This document shows positions 7,011-13,919 of a DNA stretch of 25,339 nucleotides, one piece after another (position 1 is the first letter of the stretch; each line of letters opens with the position of its first letter). The translations under genes were made by a program, and so were the position numbers. Source of the DNA: JBFGJY01 sp041576975 (lineage in GTDB: Bacteria; Pseudomonadota; Gammaproteobacteria; UBA4575); the NCBI GenBank assembly GCA_041576975.1, contig JBFGJY010000034.1, positions 1 through 25,339 of the forward strand, in the 5' to 3' direction. A model generated the notes under the pieces. It saw nothing but the letters and a program-made list of their open reading frames with translations. It searched no databases and was not told the origin of the DNA.

Positions 7011-7030
7011 TGTCTGCTTTCGGTCAAAAG
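7011..7030 (+). repeat. Dispersed palindromic repeat, copy 8 (half)
   Basis: TGTCTGCTTTCGGTCAAAAG: left arm and centre only; the right arm is replaced by unrelated sequence. It lies 30 bases after copy 7. Confidence 0.5.
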
Positions 7031-7159
7031 CTCACACTCAGTGTTTCGCTAAACGATGCGAGATTGTGAGCGTTCGAGCGAAAGAGCGAGCCTTAAAACG
7101 TATTTGGGCAACTTGTTATGTATCAGCGCTGCCACTAGTTTACTTCTAGTCTATTCGAA

Positions 7160-7684
7160 TCAAGTAATTTGTGGATCTTTTCTTAAGTTTAGATCTTTTG
7201 AATTATCGATTACCGTTTTTATACCGAGCAGTTTTTCTAGCTGACTTATAAACGGCACTTGACCTGTATGCAGTTTCACTCTGGCTTCATTAAAATTGAA
7301 CCAACTTGCTCTGTCTATTTCAGGAAATTCTTCTTTTCTTCCGGATTTAGGAGGCCATTCCATTTCAAAAGAATTACTTTTTATAGCATCCGCATCGACA
7401 TCACCTTTTAGCGCCCATGCATAAATAACCTTTTTACTTGGTTGTTTCAGTGGTTCAAGTTCAATGAATTCGCCATTTGGTATTTGAAATCCTGTTTCTT
7501 CTGTGAATTCTCGCTTAGCCGTTTCTAATGGATTCTCGTTATCTTCAAACTTGCCTTTTGGGATGGACCAGGATTCCTTGTCTTTTTTGGCCCAAAAAGG
7601 TCCTCCAGGATGAACTAAGAATACATACGGAGAGTCATTTTTAAGATTGAATAGTAATATCCCTGCGCTATTTTTTTTGGACAT
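7160..7684 (-). CDS. Nudix hydrolase (COG4119-like predicted NTP pyrophosphohydrolase)
   Basis: Nudix enzymes hydrolyse nucleoside diphosphates linked to another moiety, using Mg2+ held by a conserved helix. The full Nudix box is present: GKFEDNENPLETAKREF followed by TEETGF, satisfying G-x5-E-x7-R-E-U-x-E-E-x-G-U. The N-terminal pattern (SAGILLF, then VFLVHPGGPFWAKKDK, then SWSIPKGKFE) is typical of COG4119 proteins. I chose the ATG at 7684 (MSKKNSAG) because GGGAG lies 7 bases upstream and homologous proteins start close to SAGILL. The frame remains open 11 codons further to 7717 without a ribosome site. The C-terminal 20 residues are polar and not part of the domain. The substrate cannot be predicted. 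Confidence 0.85.
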   Translation of the reverse strand: MSKKNSAGILLFNLKNDSPYVFLVHPGGPFWAKKDKESWSIPKGKFEDNENPLETAKREFTEETGFQIPNGEFIELEPLKQPSKKVIYAWALKGDVDADAIKSNSFEMEWPPKSGRKEEFPEIDRASWFNFNEARVKLHTGQVPFISQLEKLLGIKTVIDNSKDLNLRKDPQIT

Positions 7685-7815
7685 ATCAAACTCCCGTGCT
7701 TCGACAATTTTTGTCAATTATCCCAAAGTACTTTTTTTGGAAAAATCCGATCAATCCTTGTGTTAACTATTACTTCAATCAAATGTCACCAAATGTGAAC
7801 CAATTATTCCAATTT

Positions 7816-7846
7816 AATGTCCGCTAACGGCTAATAGCGGTCATTC
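7816..7846 (+). repeat. Dispersed palindromic repeat, copy 9
   Basis: AATGTCCGCTAA, centre CGGC, right arm TAATAGCGGTCATTC. Both arms are intact. Confidence 0.75.
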
Positions 7847-7931
7847 GATTATTTTTTATTATTTACACTTAGATGAAAGATCATCCAAACCCACCTTTAC
7901 AACTTGGGTGAACATCTTGTTTCATCTCTTG

Positions 7932-7958
7932 CCATTCTTACGGCCAAAAACGATCATT
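7932..7958 (+). repeat. Dispersed palindromic repeat, copy 10 (eroded)
   Basis: CCATTCTTACGGCC then AAAAACGATCATT; the centre and right arm are recognisable. This is the last copy found going rightward. Confidence 0.4.
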
Positions 7959-8067
7959 AATTCTGAGGAGCATTTAAACTTGTGAGAGTAAGTCGCTAAT
8001 TATACTGATCTAGGTCAAAAGCACTTCCTATTCCTTAATTAAACTGCTTAGCGTTTGGTTAATATTT

Positions 8068-8073
8068 TATAAT
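8068..8073 (+). promoter_or_regulatory. Possible -10 box of the Acg-like gene
   Basis: A perfect TATAAT sits 12 bases before the ATG at 8086, with no good -35 at the expected distance. Transcription would start about 5-7 bases from the ATG, so the message would be nearly leaderless, which agrees with the absence of a ribosome site. Confidence 0.3.
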
Positions 8074-8085
8074 TTTTATTGTCTC

Positions 8086-9201
8086 ATGATTCGGCAACAA
8101 ATAATCACAAGAAGAAAATTCCTAATCGGTGCTTCAACATTTGCGTTTGTACCATTACTTGCCTGCTTCAAAAGTCAAAATAGTCTTACTTATGATGATG
8201 CAGTCTTACAAACATATACGCACTCTGTGCAACCCATCACTCAACAACCAGAAATATTACGTGAGTTAGTGCGCTATGCGACAATGGCCGCAAACAGCCA
8301 TAACACTCAACCATGGAAATTTAAAATTACTGATTATCAAATTCGCCTTCTTCCTGATTTAGATCGTAGATGTCCTGCTGTTGATCCCGATGACCATCAT
8401 CTTTTTGCAAGTTTAGGTTGTGCTGCAGAGAATATTTTAATTGCAGCTAATGTATTTGGGTTACATGGCACTCTAGTTTTTGATAACGCTAATGAATCAT
8501 CGCTACTCATTTCATTTGAGAAAACGAAATCTCAAGCTACTCCTGTATTTGATGCTATACCGAAGCGTCAATGTACTCGTGCGGTTTTCAATGGTTCCAG
8601 GGTTCCGACTTCGACATTATATGATGTAGCCACTTTCGCAAATTCCTCAGATATTGATATTCATCTTTTAACTACCGATAAATCAAAGGATGTGATGACT
8701 GAATATGTTGTTGAAGGAAATAGTGTGCAAATGGATGATGAGGCCTTTGTGGATGAACTTCGTGCATGGATTCGCTTTAATGAAGGAGAAGCACTTCAAA
8801 TGCGTGACGGCTTAACATACCGATCTACTGGAAGTCCATCTGTACCACATTGGCTTGGAGAACAATTATTTTCACTAATGTATCGGAAAAAGCCTGAGAA
8901 CGATAAGTCTCGAGAGCAGATCGCAAGTTCTGCAGGAATAGCAGTGTTTAGTTGCACAAAACAAACTAAGGCGGATTGGGTAAATGCGGGCCGTGCATAT
9001 CAACGTTTCGCATTGTTATCCACAGCACTTGGCATACGTCATGCCTTTATTAATCAACCAATTGAAGTTGCATCACTAAGACCACAGCTTGCAACTTATC
9101 TTGAGCTAGGCAATAAGCTTCCTGATTTAATTATTCGATTTGGTTATGGTGATTCAACTCCTCGCACACTGCGTAGACCCATCAACCAAGTTATTGTTTA
9201 A
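8086..9201 (+). CDS. Acg-family nitroreductase-like protein, Tat lipoprotein
   Basis: A 371-residue protein. The N-terminus has a twin-arginine motif (TRRKFLIG, residues 8-15), a hydrophobic stretch and a lipobox-like LLAC at about residues 24-27, so it is probably exported folded by Tat and anchored as a lipoprotein. The body resembles the Acg-type nitroreductase family (FMN-binding, two half-domains): MAANSHNTQPWKFKI is the hallmark N-S-x-N-T-Q-P-W motif, and the second half has AGRAYQRFALLSTALGIRHAFINQP. Acg proteins are thought to bind FMN, but their reaction is unsettled. It stands alone on the plus strand. There is no ribosome site before the ATG and a TATAAT lies 12 bases upstream. An export signal fits a folded flavoprotein placed outside the cytoplasm. 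Confidence 0.8.
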   Translation: MIRQQIITRRKFLIGASTFAFVPLLACFKSQNSLTYDDAVLQTYTHSVQPITQQPEILRELVRYATMAANSHNTQPWKFKITDYQIRLLPDLDRRCPAVDPDDHHLFASLGCAAENILIAANVFGLHGTLVFDNANESSLLISFEKTKSQATPVFDAIPKRQCTRAVFNGSRVPTSTLYDVATFANSSDIDIHLLTTDKSKDVMTEYVVEGNSVQMDDEAFVDELRAWIRFNEGEALQMRDGLTYRSTGSPSVPHWLGEQLFSLMYRKKPENDKSREQIASSAGIAVFSCTKQTKADWVNAGRAYQRFALLSTALGIRHAFINQPIEVASLRPQLATYLELGNKLPDLIIRFGYGDSTPRTLRRPINQVIV

Positions 9202-9342
9202 GAATATTTCTTGTCACTGACTTTTTAGCAAAGTAACAATCCAATCTATTTATTTGAGATCATATCTTCTTGACTTAGTCAAAATTAATCTCTAGATTTT
9301 AAATTCTCCTATAAAGTTAATGCAGCCTTCTGGAGAATAACA

Positions 9343-9399
9343 ATGGAAACTGAATCCCAGCAAGAATTCTTAAACTTTCCATGTGTATACAAAAATTAA
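9343..9399 (+). CDS. Short upstream ORF / possible leader peptide
   Basis: An 18-codon frame (METESQQEFLNFPCVYKN) with a strong ribosome site (GGAGAATAACA before the ATG) ends 4 bases before the ATG at 9404 of the next gene, which has no ribosome site of its own. This arrangement suggests translational coupling or a leader peptide. It could also be the true but frameshifted start of the downstream gene. Confidence 0.35.
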   Translation: METESQQEFLNFPCVYKN

Positions 9400-9403
9400 A
9401 ATA

Positions 9404-10066
9404 ATGAAAAATATAACTAACCTCAATGTAACATTCCTCGTAACTGTAATTCTCATCATCGGTGCAAGCTATTATGTTTTTAAATATATCATTCCTGAAG
9501 ATCCGTTTAATTTCGTTAATTCCTATCAAGTAATAATTATTACACCAGATAATAAACCAGATGAGAAAATGATAATAACAAACAGCTCTCGAATAAATTT
9601 GCGACTTCATATATTTAATGCAAGTGATAAAGTTAAAAGTATTGAACGCGAAAACTGGATACTTAAGAGAGGTGATAGTAGAAATTACAAAAGAGGAGAT
9701 TATGTATTTCATGTATTTAAGTCTCAGTTAATTGATGCCCCTATCTTGTGGACGGATACCTTATGGACGGATGTTGTGTTTCGTGGTGATGAAAATAATT
9801 TAGAAGTACAAGGTGGCCCTAAGCCACCAGTAGAGATAAAAAATGATGTAGATGAGCAATTAAAGGTTTGTACATATAAGCACAATGATGCTCTCCAAGC
9901 CGTGCCTATAATATGCTGGACACTAAGTAAGGGAAGAGCTATCAAGTGGAATAATGCGCCTTCTTTATTCACGCTCAGAGTGTTTAAACCAGCATTAGTA
10001 GATGATCCAATAATCACAGAAAGTGATGTGGAACATTTGTCAAAGATCACGATTAGTAAAAAGTAA
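9404..10066 (+). CDS. Membrane-anchored protein of unknown function
   Basis: From the ATG at 9404 this encodes about 220 residues: one N-terminal membrane segment (VTFLVTVILIIGASYYVF) and a polar domain outside the membrane rich in beta-type sequence, with two cysteines (KVCTYK, PIICW) that could pair in the periplasm. A start at 9383 (MYTKIKI) is also possible in frame. Neither start has a ribosome site; the 18-codon frame at 9343-9399 may couple translation. The final third includes SLFTLRVFKPALVDDPIITE. No family is recognised. It precedes the RND-type exporter by 174 bases on the same strand, so a link is possible but not shown. Confidence 0.55.
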   Translation: MKNITNLNVTFLVTVILIIGASYYVFKYIIPEDPFNFVNSYQVIIITPDNKPDEKMIITNSSRINLRLHIFNASDKVKSIERENWILKRGDSRNYKRGDYVFHVFKSQLIDAPILWTDTLWTDVVFRGDENNLEVQGGPKPPVEIKNDVDEQLKVCTYKHNDALQAVPIICWTLSKGRAIKWNNAPSLFTLRVFKPALVDDPIITESDVEHLSKITISKK

Positions 10067-10240
10067 TCTTAAATCACTTCAACAACTTTAAATACTAAAA
10101 ACAATGATCGTTATCCGTACTTTAACTAATATTAGCGGAGAATATATACTCGCCGTTTTTTTGAAGATTAAATTTAGGTTTAATCGAAACAAATGATTTT
10201 TGTTTTAACTCTAGTTTAGTATTTATACCAAAATATTCTA

Positions 10241-12766
10241 ATGAAAGTCTGGGAATCAGCTGCCAGCCATGTTGTTCGCGTAGTCACAAAACGGCCATAT
10301 TGGACGTTGCTAATTACTGTAATTGCAATGTTGCTAATGTCATGGCCAGCAACATATTTGACCATAGATGCATCACCAGATTCATTGTTGCTGGAGAACG
10401 ACCCCGATTTAAAGTTTTATCGAGCTATACATTATGAGTACGGGACGGATGTATACATAATTGTTGCCATACGATTCGGTGAATCATTTTTAGCGTCATC
10501 TTTTATACGTAGAATTGAAGAAATTACGCAAAAGTTTACAGCAGTAGAGGGCGTTTCCGATGTCACAAGTATTACTACTGTACCACTGATATACCAACCT
10601 TTAGAACAAGATAAAGAATCAGTGATAACTTTTCCAACCTTATTATCAAAAGGTGTGGATATTAGTAAAGCGGAATATGAATTTTTGAACAACCCATTAT
10701 ATGAAAGGAACCTGACGAGTAAAGATTTACAAATCACGGCATTTAAGATCGATTTCCAAGAGATGCCTGAATACAAAGTGCTTTTTGATCAGCGCTATTT
10801 ATTAATAGAAAAGCGAGAGGAGGGCATGCTTACCCCACAAGAACGACTGGAACTAGCAAAGATCAATAGTAAGATTGAGAAGCTACGAAAACTCGACAAT
10901 CGACGATTTGAAATAGCATTAATTAAGATACGAAGCATATTAGATACGTATAAGTATACGCAGCAATCTTTTATAAGTGGGACCCCTTTGATTGCGAATG
11001 ATATCAAGCATTATGTGCTACAGGATATCAAAGTATTTGGTATAGCAGCGCTTCTATCCATGGCAATCATATTGCTCATCATATTCCATAAGTTCACATG
11101 GGTGCTAATAACACTGTTTTGCTCATCTGTGAATGTGTTGTTGGTGTCTGGATTAATTGGGTTATTTAACTTTAAATTAACTGTTGTTTCATCTAATTAT
11201 GTAGCAATATTACTAATATTTTCTTTGGCAATTGGAATACATGTTGTAGTCCGCTATCAAGAAGAGGAGGCTGCACAGGGCGCCGCAGATTTTCATGAAA
11301 GATTATGCATTGCAATCCAACATATCAGCACACCGTGCTTGTATATGGTGCTGACCTCTACGATCGCTTTCTTTTCTTTTATCATAAGCGATATAAAACC
11401 GGTCATAATATTCGGCTATATTATGGTAGTTGGTCTATGCGGTGCTTATATTGTTTCTTTTTCCATTCTACCGTTGCTAATTCAGTTATTAAAACCAAAA
11501 TCGAGACCGGCACACAAACATTATTCACATAAGATTCTTTACAACTCATTATCACTTGTCCTAACACACAAAGGTGTTGTTATTGTGATGTTAATAATTG
11601 GTCTGATAATTAGTGGATATGGTATTTCAAGGATCACAGTAGAAAACCGATTTATCGACTACTTCCTACGAACTACTGATATTCATCAAGGACTGCTTGT
11701 TATCGATGAAAAACTAGGAGGTACGGTCCCAATTGAGATCATTTTGAATGCGCCTCATGAAAACTATGAAGATGCTAATGAAGATGCAGAGTTTGATGAT
11801 GACTTAGATGACTTAGATGAGTTTGATGATTATTTAGCTGAGTTGGAGGAATTAGAGGGTGGATTCACTTCTCATAGCTATTGGTATAATAGGCGCGGCA
11901 TTGAAAAAATTCGATCCATTCATACATACTTAGAAGAAATCCCGCAAATTGGTAAGGTTCTCTCTTTATCGAGCACTGCAAGTGTTTTTCAAAATATTGT
12001 AAAAGAAAAAGAATTAGATGATTTTCAACTTTCTTTAATTTATTCCAAACTACCAGATGACACCAAGTCAATTTTGATCCAGCCTTATCTTTCAGACGCT
12101 GGTGACCAGGCTCGAATTGTTGCTCGACTCAAAGACTCAGATCGTACGTTAGTGCGAAACAAATTGTTACGCAAAATAGACGATGATTTAACAAAGCACT
12201 TTCCAGAAAAAGATAATATTGGAATACGAGTGGCAGGTATTGGTGTTCTTTATAACAACGTACTGCAAAGTTTGTATCGTTCTCAAATACTCACACTTGG
12301 TTTTGTGTTTATAAGTATATTTTTGATGCTGTCTGTCTTATTTAAAAGCATAAAATTTGCTTTTATTGCGATTTTACCAAATATCTTTACGGCCTTATTT
12401 ATTTTAGGATTAATGGGGATATTGAATATTCCTTTAAACATCATGACGATCACAATCGCAGCAATTACGATTGGTATTGGTGTAGACGATGAGATTCATT
12501 ACATACATCGTTATATGAAAGAATATGCAAAGAGAAATAATGTTTATGAATCTATTTTGGCCTCTCAAGTTACGGTAGGTAAAGCCCTGTGGTTTACATC
12601 CGTTACTGTAGCAGCAGGCTTTATTTTGCTTGTATTCTCAAATTTTACACCATCGATTTATTTTGGGTTATTTACGTGCCTAGCAATGCTAATTTCAATT
12701 TTTGCAACGTTTACTGTGATCCCTTTGGCTTTGTCAGTTTCATCTGCAAGGAATCAAGCTACCTAG
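10241..12766 (+). CDS. RND/MMPL-superfamily exporter (COG1033-like)
   Basis: An 841-residue, two-repeat membrane transporter: TM1 near residues 20-40, a large periplasmic loop, a five-helix sterol-sensing-like bundle (about 255-420), TM7 near 445-465, a second loop, and a last bundle (about 690-835). The second bundle carries GIGVDDEIHYIHRYMKEY, where the Asp pair is the likely proton relay. The equivalent place in the first bundle (LAIGIHVVVRYQEE) lacks it. These single-chain proteins export lipids or hydrophobic compounds with proton energy; the cargo is unknown. An acidic run at about residues 505-541 (for example EFDDDLDDLDEFDDY) sits in the second periplasmic loop, encoded partly by a 9-base tandem repeat near 11797-11815. 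No TolC or membrane-fusion partner is adjacent. The ATG at 10241 lacks a clear ribosome site. Confidence 0.85.
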   Translation: MKVWESAASHVVRVVTKRPYWTLLITVIAMLLMSWPATYLTIDASPDSLLLENDPDLKFYRAIHYEYGTDVYIIVAIRFGESFLASSFIRRIEEITQKFTAVEGVSDVTSITTVPLIYQPLEQDKESVITFPTLLSKGVDISKAEYEFLNNPLYERNLTSKDLQITAFKIDFQEMPEYKVLFDQRYLLIEKREEGMLTPQERLELAKINSKIEKLRKLDNRRFEIALIKIRSILDTYKYTQQSFISGTPLIANDIKHYVLQDIKVFGIAALLSMAIILLIIFHKFTWVLITLFCSSVNVLLVSGLIGLFNFKLTVVSSNYVAILLIFSLAIGIHVVVRYQEEEAAQGAADFHERLCIAIQHISTPCLYMVLTSTIAFFSFIISDIKPVIIFGYIMVVGLCGAYIVSFSILPLLIQLLKPKSRPAHKHYSHKILYNSLSLVLTHKGVVIVMLIIGLIISGYGISRITVENRFIDYFLRTTDIHQGLLVIDEKLGGTVPIEIILNAPHENYEDANEDAEFDDDLDDLDEFDDYLAELEELEGGFTSHSYWYNRRGIEKIRSIHTYLEEIPQIGKVLSLSSTASVFQNIVKEKELDDFQLSLIYSKLPDDTKSILIQPYLSDAGDQARIVARLKDSDRTLVRNKLLRKIDDDLTKHFPEKDNIGIRVAGIGVLYNNVLQSLYRSQILTLGFVFISIFLMLSVLFKSIKFAFIAILPNIFTALFILGLMGILNIPLNIMTITIAAITIGIGVDDEIHYIHRYMKEYAKRNNVYESILASQVTVGKALWFTSVTVAAGFILLVFSNFTPSIYFGLFTCLAMLISIFATFTVIPLALSVSSARNQAT

Positions 12767-12896
12767 ATTTTTTAATTTGAATCACCGCTCTTGGCCATGC
12801 GCAGATATTTGATAGGAAGGTTTATCATATTTAGAACAACTTGTAAGTTTGATGAAGTGATATAGAGATTGAGAAACATTAGAGGAGGTGATGATT

Positions 12897-13367
12897 ATGC
12901 TTCTTACTTCTACAGCATTTACACATAATGGGGAAATCCCTAGTTTATACACATGCGATGAAAGGGATGTCTCACCGCCGCTTGCTTGGAAAGATGTACC
13001 CGAAACGGCGAAGAGTTTAGTCTTGATTGTAGACGATCCAGATGCACCAGATCCTAAAGCGCCGAAGATGACATGGATACACTGGGTGCTTTACAACATT
13101 CCACCAAATGTAGACAACCTAAAACAAGACGTAACGTCTAGTGACCTTCCTTTGGGCACATTGGAGGGCATGAATAGTTGGAAACGTACCGGCTATGGAG
13201 GTCCTTGCCCACCAATAGGTCGGCACCGATACTTTCACAAACTTTATGCGCTTGATGAGGTACTTCCTGATCTAAAAAATCCGACGAAGGCAAAGCTGGA
13301 GGCGCAAATGTCAGGACACATTATTGCTACAGCCGAGCTGGTGGGGACTTATGAGCTACTGAAATAG
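12897..13367 (+). CDS. YbhB/YbcL-type PEBP (Raf-kinase-inhibitor-like) protein
   Basis: About 156 residues of the phosphatidylethanolamine-binding-protein fold, bacterial YbhB/YbcL branch. Signature stretches appear in order: GEIPSLYTCDERDVSPPLAW, then VLIVDDPDAPDP, then IHWVLYNIP, then GYGGPCPPIGRHRYFHKLYA, and the C-terminal GTYEL. The ligand-pocket residues of the family (the D-P-D-A-P and G-P-x-P-P-x-G-x-H-R motifs) are intact. GAGGAGG at 12882-12888 is 8 bases before the ATG at 12897, so I chose it over the GTG at 12888 and ATG at 12891. It is cytoplasmic, without a signal peptide. Its biochemical role in bacteria is not established. Confidence 0.88.
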   Translation: MLLTSTAFTHNGEIPSLYTCDERDVSPPLAWKDVPETAKSLVLIVDDPDAPDPKAPKMTWIHWVLYNIPPNVDNLKQDVTSSDLPLGTLEGMNSWKRTGYGGPCPPIGRHRYFHKLYALDEVLPDLKNPTKAKLEAQMSGHIIATAELVGTYELLK

Positions 13368-13543
13368 AACCTAAATTCACAGGAAAAGTTGTGATGCCTA
13401 ACAAAAGCTTACAACTGGCCGATTCTATTTCAGCTGTAGTTGTAAGTAGGTGTTATTTAGTGATTAGAATAGCTCATTTCTATTTATTATTCATAAGTGT
13501 GTTCGCATACTTCTATGTCGCCTCTTTTGAAGTAACCAACGTA

Positions 13544-13848
13544 TTTACCTACGCAGGTAAAGCCATCAAAGTTGCAGATGCGATTCCATCAATAAACTGC
13601 ATAAAGGTAAAGAACTCAAGGTTGTTGAAGTACATATAGATCGTTATGAGCGTACCGTTAGACAAGTGTGCGGAGAAGACTAATGGATTAATGGTGCTTT
13701 AATGCGTGGTGGTTACTCATTTGCGTATTCTGAGTACTTAACTGGTAGTCGTCCTTATGCATTTGAACGTGAGACAAAGCAAAGTTAGGCAGGGATTTGA
13801 AAATAGCCTGAAAAGGAGAAAATGAAGCCTTGGGAGTGGAGACGGTAG
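13544..13848 (+). pseudogene. Staphylococcal-nuclease-like (SNase) gene remnant
   Basis: The plus strand carries pieces of a thermonuclease-fold protein in degraded form. YAGKAIKVADAI (from about 13550) resembles the start of the SNase barrel. After a frame change, the second frame reads KGKELKVVEVHIDRYERTV, matching the catalytic-arginine strand (D-R-Y-G-R-T). It then hits a stop and continues WINGALMRGGYSFAYSEY and RPYAFERETKQS. After two or more further stops it ends KMKPWEWRR at 13848, the classic PPWEWRR-like C-terminus. One frame break and several in-frame stops make a working enzyme unlikely. An upstream open stretch from 13391 may include its old signal peptide. It abuts the rarA gene. 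Confidence 0.7.
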
Positions 13849-13919
13849 ATGAGATAATAAAAATTTGAAAACCCAGGTGTGCGGTCATCACTAGTTTATC
13901 TTTCAATTCATCTACGGAC

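Larger units (their letters stand above)
6640..7159. other. Intergenic region with operator-like sites and palindrome copies 7 and 8
   Basis: This holds four TGTACA sites (6644-6749), a small hairpin (AGCAC/GTGCT, 6799-6813) and two dispersed repeats. I see no gene here: the frames present lack ribosome sites and protein-like composition. Confidence 0.55.
7685..8085. other. Divergent intergenic region with palindrome copies 9 and 10
   Basis: This separates the Nudix gene from the Acg-like gene. It holds two dispersed repeats and a possible -10 box (TATAAT, 8068-8073) for the gene at 8086. I see no gene here. Confidence 0.5.

Noticed and set aside
9317..9712. 131-codon minus-strand frame opposite the membrane-anchored protein
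   Set aside because: It overlaps the plus-strand gene with a clear membrane segment, has no ribosome site and an Ile/Asn/Tyr-rich AT-driven composition.
13391..13639. 82-codon plus-strand frame as an independent gene
   Set aside because: Its end matches the start of an SNase barrel, and the rest of the nuclease continues in another frame, so it is better read as the front of the nuclease remnant.
13881..13888. GCGGTCAT just upstream of rarA as an eleventh palindrome copy
   Set aside because: Only eight bases of the right-arm core match; there is no left arm or centre, and the stretch overlaps the likely rarA N-terminal codons.
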